A model generated the notes under the pieces. The model saw only the letters and a program-made list of their open reading frames with translations, did not search any database and was not told the DNA's origin. A stretch of DNA of 5,419 bases. It comes from an uncultured Asticcacaulis sp. GTDB lineage: Bacteria; Pseudomonadota; Alphaproteobacteria; Caulobacterales; Caulobacteraceae. Location of the stretch: NCBI GenBank assembly GCA_946480125.1, contig CAMLIY010000217.1:1-5419 (forward strand), given 5' to 3'. The position numbers were made by a program, and so were the translations under genes. Shown here in pieces: positions 1-5,419 of the stretch (position 1 is the stretch's first letter; each line of letters opens with the position of its first letter).

Positions 1-224
1 CCCTCGGCCTGCACGTCATCACCGTGCGCCTGCACGCGGAAGTCTCGCTGACCCTTACGGTCAATGTGGCCCGCTCGGCTGACGAAGCCGAACGCCAGGC
101 GTCCGGTGAAAACGTCATTGCCTCGCAATTCGAAGAAGATCGTGCCGCTGCTGAAGAAGCCGCTGCCGATATGCTCGAAGGCGGTGCGGGTGAAGCCATG
201 CAGAATGCGCCTTACGAAGCTTAA
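1..224 (+). CDS. rplI: 50S ribosomal protein L9, C-terminal part (5' end outside window)
   Basis: L9 is a structural protein of the large ribosomal subunit that binds 23S rRNA through its N-terminal domain; its C-terminal domain projects from the ribosome. Only the C-terminal part is here: reading from base 3 gives [20 protein letters not shown], the final strand region of the L9 C-terminal domain (the VRLHAEV motif is typical), then [16 protein letters not shown] and an acidic, Ala/Glu-rich tail ending APYEA before TAA at 222-224. Such an acidic tail beyond the E. coli-length domain is usual in alphaproteobacterial L9. The first two bases finish a codon that lies outside. L9 normally ends an rpsF-rpsR-rplI operon, which fits the strong terminator found about 130 bases downstream and no closely following gene. 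The family call is firm; the N-terminal rRNA-binding domain cannot be inspected. Confidence 0.93.
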   Translation, partial: LGLHVITVRLHAEVSLTLTVNVARSADEAERQASGENVIASQFEEDRAAAEEAAADMLEGGAGEAMQNAPYEA

Positions 225-273
225 TGCCCTCGCCCATGTTGCGAAGCCCTGCCGCTTCGCTGCTTGAGGGCAT
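224..273 (+). repeat. Nested inverted repeat just after rplI stop
   Basis: An outer pair ATGCCCTC (224-231) / GAGGGCAT (266-273) encloses an inner pair GCGAAGC (241-247) / GCTTCGC (254-260) with a six-base loop. Both arms are perfect. It begins at the last base of the rplI stop codon and has no T-run after it, so it is not a classic intrinsic terminator. It could fold in the rplI 3' UTR and protect the mRNA end, or be a copy of a dispersed palindromic repeat. The pairing is seen; the role is inferred. Confidence 0.5.
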
Positions 274-315
274 GCCTTGGGCGCGCCATTCTTCTTTTTG
301 AAGGGTGCACGCTTG

Positions 316-337
316 CCAAAACCTCAACCGGTTTTGG
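316..337 (+). repeat. Perfect 8-bp hairpin upstream of the rplI terminator
   Basis: CCAAAACC (316-323) and GGTTTTGG (330-337) are perfect complements around the six-base loop TCAACC. It lies 18 bases before the G+C-rich terminator stem. It may be extra 3' UTR structure on the rplI transcript or a protein-binding dyad. It does not share bases with the terminator, so a switching antiterminator is not supported. Confidence 0.4.
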
Positions 338-355
338 AGGCGACTACTTAAACTG

Positions 356-385
356 CCCCCGGAAGCCTGGCTTCCGGGGGTTTTC
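356..385 (+). terminator. Intrinsic terminator of the rplI transcription unit
   Basis: A 10-bp perfect stem (356-365 with 371-380, a run of five C pairing with a run of five G, plus GGAAG/CTTCC) closes a CCTGG loop and is followed by TTTTC. The strong G+C stem and T-run fit Rho-independent termination on the + strand. The only gene upstream is rplI, about 130 bases away, so this probably ends the ribosomal protein operon and isolates the cold shock gene. Confidence 0.85.
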
Positions 386-429
386 TGTGTTGCGATCACG
401 CTGTGTTTATTGCAACGGACTGATCCGTC

Positions 430-457
430 TTGATTTTACCGGAAAAACAGGTATGGT
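430..457 (+). promoter_or_regulatory. Candidate promoter and long leader of the cold shock gene
   Basis: TTGATT (430-435) and TATGGT (452-457), 16 bases apart, are the best sigma70-type pair between the rplI terminator and the cold shock start. Transcription from here would leave a leader of about 130 bases. Long leaders are known for cold-shock-inducible csp mRNAs, where they act as RNA thermosensors or stability elements. An alternative -35 is TTGACT at 479-484, but it lacks a good -10. Only the hexamers are seen; promoter use is inferred. Confidence 0.35.
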
Positions 458-584
458 CAGCACATTCGAGATTCAGGTTTGACTTGCACGACCGCCCACA
501 AGGCTTCCAAGACGCACTCTTTTCGGATTTTAAAGTTCGCGTAATTCCATGCGTACTTCATGCACGAAGGTGCGATACATCAAC

Positions 585-589
585 GGAGG
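585..589 (+). promoter_or_regulatory. Ribosome binding site fixing the cold shock protein start
   Basis: GGAGG at 585-589 lies five bases before the ATG at 595. It decides the start: the same frame is open back to 430, but the upstream residues have no cold-shock-domain similarity and no comparable Shine-Dalgarno sequence. Confidence 0.85.
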
Positions 590-594
590 CCATC

Positions 595-798
595 ATGGCT
601 ACGGGTACGGTTAAGTGGTTCAACCCCACTAAAGGTTTTGGTTTCATTCAACCCGATACGGGCGGTGCGGACGTGTTCGTCCACATTTCGGCCGTTGAGC
701 GCGCGGGTCTGCGCACCCTGAATGAAAATCAGAAGATCAGCTACGAGCTGGTTACTGAAAAGGGCAAGACTTCGGCTGCCAACCTGCAAACCGCGTAA
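595..798 (+). CDS. CspA-family cold shock protein, 67 residues
   Basis: A single cold shock domain (OB fold), a cytoplasmic protein that binds single-stranded RNA and DNA. CspA-family members act as RNA chaperones that melt mRNA structure at low temperature or in stationary phase; not all are cold-induced. The protein opens [10 protein letters not shown], then shows the RNP1 motif KGFGFI (residues 13-18) and the RNP2 motif VFVHI (27-31), followed by SAVERAGL and a C-terminal GKTSAANL strand. Aromatic binding residues W8, F15, F17, F28 and H30 are present. The length matches the single-domain family (65-70 residues), so it is complete. Start chosen at 595 from GGAGG five bases upstream and the conserved N-terminus. 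It stands alone between two terminators and is probably monocistronic. The family is certain; which csp paralogue it is, and whether cold induces it, cannot be told from the sequence. Confidence 0.96.
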   Translation: MATGTVKWFNPTKGFGFIQPDTGGADVFVHISAVERAGLRTLNENQKISYELVTEKGKTSAANLQTA

Positions 799-831
799 TT
801 CACTGGGCGTTGCCTGTTGAATGCAAAGTTC

Positions 832-873
832 AGAACCCCTGAAAGCGTTTAGCTTTCAGGGGTTCTTTCATTT
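832..873 (+). terminator. Intrinsic terminator of the cold shock gene
   Basis: A perfect 15-bp stem (832-846 with 852-866) with loop GTTTA is followed by TTCATTT. It starts 33 bases after the stop codon. The run AGAACCCC/GGGGTTCT at the base also puts A residues on the 5' side, but the T-rich tract on the 3' side points to + strand termination. Confidence 0.9.
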
Positions 874-1198
874 ACACGTGTCGATATGCACAATTTTGTC
901 CAACTGTGGCCAGACGTGCAGGTCACGAATGGTTACAGTGAGAGGATATGTTTCACGGATTTTAGTTAGCTAAACGAACTCGCCACACACAAGAATTTTT
1001 ACAAATAATTGAATTACATGATTTTTTGTGCATTTATTATATATGCCCGCTTACCAGAAAATAGTTTTTCTAATCTGATATCTCAGCATTTATTGCGGCG
1101 CACCCTCTTTAAATATGACGGTAATGCGACCAATTGTGTCTCAGCACAACCGCACGAGTCGGAAAATCGCCTTAAAGACGAACCCGAACCGAAATTAT
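874..1198 (+). promoter_or_regulatory. AT-rich leader and presumed promoter region of the TonB-dependent receptor gene
   Basis: No gene is seen in this gap. From about 955 to 1130 base composition falls far below the G+C-rich surroundings, with long A/T runs and TATTAT/TATATA steps at 1035-1044. The small palindrome TTAGCTAA lies at 966-973 and a hairpin AGAAAA (1056-1061)/TTTTCT (1066-1071) within it. No -35/-10 pair is convincing; TTGAAT (1009-1014) with TTTATT (1033-1038), 18 bases apart, is the least bad. No good Fur box was found by eye. The receptor frame stays open back to 1009, but the composition and residues there look non-coding. A regulatory role is inferred from position and composition. 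Confidence 0.4.
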
Positions 1199-1202
1199 GG
1201 AG
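1199..1202 (+). promoter_or_regulatory. Ribosome binding site fixing the receptor start
   Basis: GGAG at 1199-1202 is seven bases before the ATG at 1210. It supports this start, which directly opens a signal peptide, over the in-frame TTG at 1009, which would bury the signal peptide about 67 residues into the protein. Confidence 0.7.
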
Positions 1203-1209
1203 CCTACGC

Positions 1210-3630
1210 ATGTCCACTTCACGCCTCTATCTTACAACCGCCCTTGTCCTCAGCCTGTCGGCCGGTTTCGCGCCCGTCACTTTTGCCCAGGATGCAGCAC
1301 CAGCCGCCGCCACGGCAGATGAACCGACACAGATCGTCGTCACCGGTCAGCGCGCCAGCCGCCGTTCGCGCCTTGATACCTTGGCGCCGGTGGATGTCGT
1401 CACCGCGCAAAGCCTGCAAGCCCAGGGCTCGACCGAACTGGCGCAAGGGCTGTCGCGTGTCGTTCCCAGCCTGAACTTCCCGCGCCCCGCCGGCGTTGAC
1501 GGTACAGATAACGTACGCCCGGCCTCGCTGCGCGGCCTGTCGCCTGACCAGACCCTGGTTCTGGTCGATGGCAAGCGCCGCCATACCTCCGCGCTCGTCA
1601 ACGTCAATGGCTCAACCGGCCGCGGTTCCTCGGCCGTCGATCTCAACGCCATTCCTGAAATCGCGCTTGATCGCCTGGAAGTCCTGCGTGACGGCGCCTC
1701 AGCGCAATACGGTTCCGACGCCATCGCCGGCGTCATCAACCTGCACCTGCGCGAAGCCGATCATGGCGCCGGTATCAGCGTTTCGTATGGAGAATACGAT
1801 ACCGATGTCAGCCCGGCCAATTCTTCACGTCATGCCTCTGACGGCGGCACGACCGATATCGCCGGCTGGGTCGGCCTGCCACTCGGCTCCGACGGCTTCC
1901 TGACCATTTCGGCCGAAACCCGTCACCGCGCCCCGACATCGCGTGGTGACGTCGATACGTTCGTATCGCCTGCCGCCGTCACCAGCCGTTACGGTGATCC
2001 GGCTCAGGTCAGCGCCAGCGTGTTCGTCAATGCCGGCAAACCGCTGAATGACAATTGGACGCTCTATGGCAATGCCAGCGTCTCGGATCTCAACTCCAAG
2101 AGCGCGGCCTTCTTCCGTCATGCGAACTCCAGCGGCAATGTAGCCGAAGTCTATCCCTATGGCTTCCTGCCTGTTATCAACGCCCAGTCAAAGGATTATT
2201 CCGCAACCATCGGCCTGCGCGGCAACCTTGGTGAGTGGACAAGCGATTTTAGCCTGGGCGCCGGGGGCAACAAGCTTGATTACTATACACTGAACAGCAT
2301 CAACCCGTCCTATGGTGCGTCATCACAGCGCGACTTCTATGATGGCCAACTGAAATACGATCAGACCGTCTTTAATGCCGACATCAGCCGTCCCTTCACC
2401 ATATCCGGTTGGGCCAGCCCGTTGACCCTGGCCCTGGGTCTTGAAGCCCGCGAGGAAAAATACGCGATCAAGGCCGGAGAGGTGGAATCCTACGCGCTTG
2501 GTCCCATCACGACCGCCTCGGCCGGCGCCCAGGGCTTCGGTGGCTTCCAGCCCAGCAATGTTGTTGACGTTGATCGCAACAATGTCGGCATCTATGCCGA
2601 TGTCGCCGCCGACATCACCGACCGCTTCAGCTTTGACGCCGCCATTCGCGCTGAAAACTATTCTGATTTCGGTGACAACGTCTCCGGTAAATTGGCCGCC
2701 CGTTATAAGCTGACCGACAGCTTCGCCTTGCGTGGCTCGGTCTCCACCGGTTTCCGCGCCCCGTCCCTGGCCCAGCAGTATTTCACCTCAACGGCCAGTG
2801 TCTTCATTCCGGCTGACGGTTCCATCGTACAAACCGGCACCTTCCCCGCCAGCAGCGCCATAGCTGAAGCCCTGGGTTCCGAACCACTGAAGGCCGAGAA
2901 ATCGACCAACTATACCCTGGGCGGCGTCTGGCACAGCGGACCGTTTGAAGTGACGCTTGATGCCTACAGCATCAAGATCGATGACCGCATCATCCTGTCG
3001 GAAAATATCACCAACACTTTCTCGCCGCAGGTCGCCGCGCTTTTGGCTCCATATAACGTCTCTGCCGCACGCTTCTTTATCAATGGCGCCGACACCACCA
3101 CCAATGGCGTCGATCTGGTCGCTAATTATCGTCTGCCGACCGATTTCGGACGGTTCAATTTTTCTCTGGCCTATAACCACAACGAGACCGAAATCGACAA
3201 GCTGAACCCGCTGGCCAATTCAACACTTGACCCCCAGCCGGTGCTTTTCGCTCGCATCCGTCAGGTCATCCTGACCAATTCCTCACCGGAAGATAAGGCA
3301 ACCTTTGGTGTCGATTGGAATGCAGGTCATTGGGTCGTCAATGGCCGCGCCACCTATTATGGTGATGTTATTGACCCCAACGCTGATGAGACCAAGGATA
3401 TTCATTCCGGAGACCATACTGTTGTAGATCTGTCAGCCAGCTACCGCTTCGGCACCGGCACCACGATCAGCCTCGGCGCCGACAACCTGTTCGACGAGTA
3501 TCCGAACGCCACACGCGCCGATCTGAATGTCACCAGCGGCAATGGCGTCGGCGCGCTGGCCTTTACCCGCTTCTCGCCGTTCGGTTTCAACGGGCGTTAC
3601 CTCTACGCCAAACTCAGCCAGACCTGGTAA
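1210..3630 (+). CDS. TonB-dependent outer-membrane receptor, substrate unknown
   Basis: An outer-membrane active transporter that takes up a scarce ligand (iron chelate, cobalamin, carbohydrate or other) using energy passed from TonB-ExbB-ExbD. The 806-residue product starts with a Sec signal peptide: a basic residue (R5), a hydrophobic core around residues 6-22, and likely cleavage after A26 (VTFA|QD). A TonB-box-like stretch TQIVVTG follows at 40-46. The plug domain spans about 55-180, with LRGLSPDQTLVLVDGKRRH (107-125) and the RLEVLRDGASAQYGSDAIAG segment (155-174) as hallmarks. The rest is a 22-stranded barrel, ending RYLYAKLSQTW with the terminal aromatic residue used in outer-membrane assembly. 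There is no N-terminal STN signalling domain between signal peptide and plug, so sigma/anti-sigma signalling is unlikely. No transporter, enzyme or regulator gene adjoins it, so the substrate cannot be inferred from context. It appears intact and monocistronic, bounded by terminators. Confidence 0.93.
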   Translation: MSTSRLYLTTALVLSLSAGFAPVTFAQDAAPAAATADEPTQIVVTGQRASRRSRLDTLAPVDVVTAQSLQAQGSTELAQGLSRVVPSLNFPRPAGVDGTDNVRPASLRGLSPDQTLVLVDGKRRHTSALVNVNGSTGRGSSAVDLNAIPEIALDRLEVLRDGASAQYGSDAIAGVINLHLREADHGAGISVSYGEYDTDVSPANSSRHASDGGTTDIAGWVGLPLGSDGFLTISAETRHRAPTSRGDVDTFVSPAAVTSRYGDPAQVSASVFVNAGKPLNDNWTLYGNASVSDLNSKSAAFFRHANSSGNVAEVYPYGFLPVINAQSKDYSATIGLRGNLGEWTSDFSLGAGGNKLDYYTLNSINPSYGASSQRDFYDGQLKYDQTVFNADISRPFTISGWASPLTLALGLEAREEKYAIKAGEVESYALGPITTASAGAQGFGGFQPSNVVDVDRNNVGIYADVAADITDRFSFDAAIRAENYSDFGDNVSGKLAARYKLTDSFALRGSVSTGFRAPSLAQQYFTSTASVFIPADGSIVQTGTFPASSAIAEALGSEPLKAEKSTNYTLGGVWHSGPFEVTLDAYSIKIDDRIILSENITNTFSPQVAALLAPYNVSAARFFINGADTTTNGVDLVANYRLPTDFGRFNFSLAYNHNETEIDKLNPLANSTLDPQPVLFARIRQVILTNSSPEDKATFGVDWNAGHWVVNGRATYYGDVIDPNADETKDIHSGDHTVVDLSASYRFGTGTTISLGADNLFDEYPNATRADLNVTSGNGVGALAFTRFSPFGFNGRYLYAKLSQTW

Positions 3631-3670
3631 CCAGGGTCACAGGCCCTGGATCCGGAATCGTGACAGGGTC
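3623..3670 (+). repeat. Overlapping short inverted repeats at the receptor stop codon
   Basis: CCTGG (3623-3627) and CCAGG (3631-3635) flank the TAA stop. CCAGGG (3631-3636) can instead pair with CCCTGG (3644-3649), so the two hairpins exclude each other. GTCAC (3636-3640) can also pair with GTGAC (3660-3664), and CAGGGTC occurs twice (3632-3638 and 3664-3670). No T-run follows. These may be 3' UTR structure or chance pairing in G+C-rich sequence. Confidence 0.3.
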
Positions 3671-3704
3671 TGTTGTGATTTCTGCGGTTTAGCATAACCC
3701 CTTA

Positions 3705-3740
3705 CCCCTCGCCGGCTCGCTGGCGAGGGGTTTTCATATT
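3705..3740 (+). terminator. Intrinsic terminator of the receptor gene
   Basis: A perfect 9-bp stem CCCCTCGCC (3705-3713)/GGCGAGGGG (3722-3730) with an eight-base loop is followed by TTTTCATATT. It lies 74 bases after the receptor stop and separates that gene from dnaB. Confidence 0.85.
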
Positions 3741-3766
3741 AGGATGGCAGGAATCTATCCCCGTAG

Positions 3767-3781
3767 TTCACAGGCTGTGAA
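3767..3781. promoter_or_regulatory. Inverted repeat upstream of dnaB, possible operator
   Basis: TTCACAG (3767-3773) and CTGTGAA (3775-3781) form a perfect 7-bp dyad around a single G. It ends 65 bases before the dnaB start and runs into a possible -35 (TTGGCC, 3782-3787) that is followed after about 16 bases by an A/T-rich -10-like AATTAA (3803-3808). A one-base spacer is too tight for an RNA hairpin of full length, so a dimeric DNA-binding protein is the likelier reader. No DnaA-box consensus match is present. The repeat is seen; function is inferred. Confidence 0.4.
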
Positions 3782-3846
3782 TTGGCCTTAAGTGGACACT
3801 CAAATTAACCGGATGACATGGCTTGCGCATGCCGTAACCTGCCTCT

Positions 3847-5337
3847 ATGACCGCCGCCATGCCCGACACCCTCTCCCCACCGCACACCGCCGCCGATACA
3901 CCCGCCACCATTCCGCACAATCTCGAAGCGGAACAGGCCCTGCTCGGCTGCCTGCTGTTCGATAACGGCGCCTATGAGCGCCTGTATGATGGACTGCAAC
4001 CGCGCCATTTCTACGAACCTTTCCACCAGCGCCTGTTCGCGATGATCGAGGAGCAGATCCGTATCGGTCATTTGGCGGAGCCCATCGTCCTCCTCGACAA
4101 GTTTAAGGCGGATCAGGCATTTCAGGATCTCGGCGGCATCCGTTATTTCGCCGATCTTGTCGATCGCGCGCCGCCGGCCGCGAATGCCTCCGACTATGCC
4201 CGCGTCATCTATGACCTCGCCCTGCGCCGCGACCTGATACGTCTCGGTGGTGAAATCGCCAAGGCCGCGATCGGTGAACTGGATGCCCGCGAACAAATTG
4301 AAGCCGCGGAATCGCAACTTTTTGCCATGGCGGAAACCGGTAGTTCCTCCACCGGATTCGTCACTTTTTCCGATGCCGTGGCTGGCGCTCTCAACCATGC
4401 CGAAGAAGCCTTTCACCGCGACGGCGGCCTGGCGGGCGTGTCCACAGGGTTGGTCGATCTCGACAAGCAGATCGGTGGCCTGCACAAGTCCGACCTCATC
4501 ATCCTGGCCGGACGCCCCTCGATGGGGAAAACCGCCCTGGCGACCAATATCGCCATGAACATCGCCAAGAACTATGCCTACGAACCGCAGCCCGACGGCA
4601 CCCGCAAGACCGTGCGCGGCGGCATTGTCGCCTTCTACTCGCTTGAAATGTCCGCCGACCAGTTGGCCGGCCGCCTGCTTTCCGATGCATCGAGTGTACC
4701 TTCTGACAAGATTCGCAAGGGCGAGATCAATCCCGGCGAGTTCATGCAGATCAAGGAGGCGGCTATGGAGATAAGCGCCGCGCCGCTTTATATCGATGAT
4801 ACCGGCGGTATTACACTTGCCAAGCTGACCGCCCGCGCCCGTCGCCTCAAGCGTACCTCCGGGCTGGATTGCCTGATCGTCGATTACCTCCAGCTCGTCA
4901 CCATTGGCGACGCGGGCGCCAATATGAACCGCGTTCAGGAAGTCTCGACCATCACCATGGGTCTGAAAACCCTGGCCAAGGAACTGGCTATTCCGGTGAT
5001 CGCCCTGTCTCAGCTGTCACGGACCGTCGAAAGCCGCGACGACAAGCGGCCGCAGCTTTCCGACCTGCGAGAATCCGGATCGATCGAGCAGGACGCCGAT
5101 ATCGTCATGTTCGTATATCGCGAAAGTTATTACCTTGGCCGCTCAGAACCGCGTGAAGGCACACCCGAACATCTGACCTGGCAGGAAGAAATGGACCGTA
5201 CACGCGGCATGGCCGAAGTCATCATAGGCAAACAGCGTCACGGTCCGATCGGTACAGTTCGCGTCTCCTTCGACGCCAACACCGTACGCTTCGGCAATCT
5301 AGCGAATAGTCACCTTTATGAGAGCAACTACGAATAG
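3847..5337 (+). CDS. dnaB: Replicative DNA helicase DnaB
   Basis: The hexameric 5'-3' helicase that unwinds DNA at the replication fork and binds DnaG primase and the polymerase clamp loader. The 496-residue product has the N-terminal DnaB domain (about 22-125, starting IPHNLEAEQALLGCLL), a linker, and the RecA-like C-terminal domain from about 195. Visible motifs are Walker A GRPSMGKT (222-229, K228), SLEM with catalytic E267, Walker B LIVDYLQL (343-350, D346), ALSQLSR (386-392), DLRESGSIEQDAD (406-418) and the arginine-finger hairpin GKQRHGPIGT (461-470). Insertions at about 245-259 and 430-453 make it longer than E. coli DnaB (about 470 residues) and fit alphaproteobacterial forms. No intein is present. 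No Shine-Dalgarno sequence precedes ATG 3847; the in-frame ATG at 3859 is an alternative. A terminator lies upstream, so it starts its own transcription unit. Confidence 0.97.
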   Translation: MTAAMPDTLSPPHTAADTPATIPHNLEAEQALLGCLLFDNGAYERLYDGLQPRHFYEPFHQRLFAMIEEQIRIGHLAEPIVLLDKFKADQAFQDLGGIRYFADLVDRAPPAANASDYARVIYDLALRRDLIRLGGEIAKAAIGELDAREQIEAAESQLFAMAETGSSSTGFVTFSDAVAGALNHAEEAFHRDGGLAGVSTGLVDLDKQIGGLHKSDLIILAGRPSMGKTALATNIAMNIAKNYAYEPQPDGTRKTVRGGIVAFYSLEMSADQLAGRLLSDASSVPSDKIRKGEINPGEFMQIKEAAMEISAAPLYIDDTGGITLAKLTARARRLKRTSGLDCLIVDYLQLVTIGDAGANMNRVQEVSTITMGLKTLAKELAIPVIALSQLSRTVESRDDKRPQLSDLRESGSIEQDADIVMFVYRESYYLGRSEPREGTPEHLTWQEEMDRTRGMAEVIIGKQRHGPIGTVRVSFDANTVRFGNLANSHLYESNYE

Positions 5338-5344
5338 ACGGTTA

Positions 5345-5373
5345 TTGACAGGGCTGAGAAATCAGAACATATG
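5345..5373 (+). promoter_or_regulatory. Candidate promoter between dnaB and the next gene
   Basis: TTGACA (5345-5350) is a perfect -35 hexamer starting eight bases after the dnaB stop. At 17 bases spacing lies CATATG (5368-5373), a weak -10 with three consensus matches; TATGAA (5370-5375) at 19 bases is an alternative. Transcription would begin near 5380, only some 12-23 bases before the next possible start codons. The -10 overlaps the left arm of an inverted repeat, as an operator might. Confidence 0.4.
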
Positions 5374-5394
5374 AAGAACAAATAACTTCATATG
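5368..5394. repeat. Perfect 9-bp inverted repeat before the downstream gene
   Basis: CATATGAAG (5368-5376) and CTTCATATG (5386-5394) are exact complements separated by the nine A-rich bases 5377-5385. The dyad covers the candidate -10 and the presumed transcription start, and its right arm stops eight bases before ATG 5403 (it includes ATG 5392). No T-run follows, so a dnaB terminator is unlikely. It could be a repressor operator or an RNA hairpin near the ribosome binding region. Confidence 0.55.
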
Positions 5395-5402
5395 AGTGAG
5401 CC

Positions 5403-5419
5403 ATGGCCCGCGATTCCGC
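5403..5419 (+). CDS. Start of a downstream gene, possibly radA (3' part outside window)
   Basis: ATG at 5403 opens MARDS followed by a GC-starting codon, probably Ala. Many RadA DNA-repair ATPases begin with a short MA(R/K) leader before their zinc-finger segment, and radA or alr (alanine racemase) commonly lie downstream of dnaB, so radA is a reasonable guess. Only five full codons are visible. An overlapping alternative is ATG 5392 in another frame, reading MSEPWPAIP, which would suit a gene such as alr. Shine-Dalgarno evidence does not settle it: GAGTGAG ends only two bases before 5403, and nothing good precedes 5392. That a gene starts here is likely; its frame and identity are guesses. 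Confidence 0.35.

Noticed and set aside
264..482. 72-codon open frame between rplI and the cold shock gene
   Set aside because: It starts at a TTG inside an inverted repeat, runs through the intrinsic terminator, and lacks a ribosome binding site.
955..1198. Fur box or iron-responsive operator upstream of the receptor
   Set aside because: No stretch resembles the GATAATGATAATCATTATC-type consensus; A/T richness alone is not evidence.
1219..1739. Minus-strand open frames of 120-130 codons inside the receptor gene
   Set aside because: Shadow frames of the receptor; Arg-, Ala- and Gly-rich with no recognisable domain.
3788..3808. Possible CtrA site (TTAA half-sites) before dnaB
   Set aside because: The two TTAA elements are 13 bases apart; the CtrA consensus needs 7.
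3805..4485. 226-codon open frame on the minus strand antisense to dnaB
   Set aside because: It overlaps the firmly identified dnaB coding strand, its product resembles no family I know, and long antisense frames are common in G+C-rich codon-biased genes.
470..5419. GANTC (CcrM-type) sites in intergenic regions, for example 470-474, 1156-1160 and 3751-3755
   Set aside because: The number is about what chance gives for a palindromic four-specified-base motif, so no regulatory claim is made.
1..5419. CRISPR array, tRNA/rRNA gene, insertion sequence or prophage element
   Set aside because: No regularly spaced direct repeats, cloverleaf-like sequence, transposase or integrase coding sequence was seen on either strand.

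Overview
The window looks like an ordinary chromosomal segment from an alphaproteobacterium, most likely of the Caulobacterales (Caulobacter/Asticcacaulis-like). The grounds are the acidic, Ala/Glu-rich C-terminal tail of ribosomal protein L9, a DnaB helicase carrying two linker insertions I associate with alphaproteobacterial DnaB, and a small cold shock protein of alphaproteobacterial type. A large TonB-dependent receptor sits beside housekeeping genes. The genus is an inference from protein style and was not checked by any search.

Layout, all on the + strand: (1) the last 73 codons of rplI (50S L9), ending at 224; (2) a 370-base gap holding two inverted repeats, a strong intrinsic terminator (356-385) and the probable promoter and long leader of the next gene; (3) a 67-residue CspA-family cold shock protein (595-798) with its own 15-bp-stem terminator (832-873); (4) a 336-base gap that becomes markedly AT-rich from about 955 to 1130 and leads into (5) an 806-residue outer-membrane TonB-dependent receptor (1210-3630), closed by a terminator at 3705-3740; (6) a short promoter region with a 7-bp inverted repeat at 3767-3781; (7) dnaB, the replicative helicase (3847-5337); (8) a 65-base gap with a consensus -35 hexamer and a perfect 9-bp inverted repeat, followed by the first codons of another gene (radA-like start at 5403, or an alternative frame from 5392).

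The genes do not form one operon. Three intrinsic terminators separate L9, the cold shock gene, the receptor and dnaB, so each is probably a separate transcription unit. An rplI-to-dnaB neighbourhood is a familiar bacterial arrangement (translation and replication housekeeping). The cold shock gene and the receptor appear to be self-contained units placed between them. No mobile element, CRISPR array, tRNA or rRNA was seen, and no protein here looks like part of an undescribed system. The main points of interest are non-coding: the inverted repeats before dnaB and before the last gene, the AT-rich receptor leader, and the paired structures after rplI.
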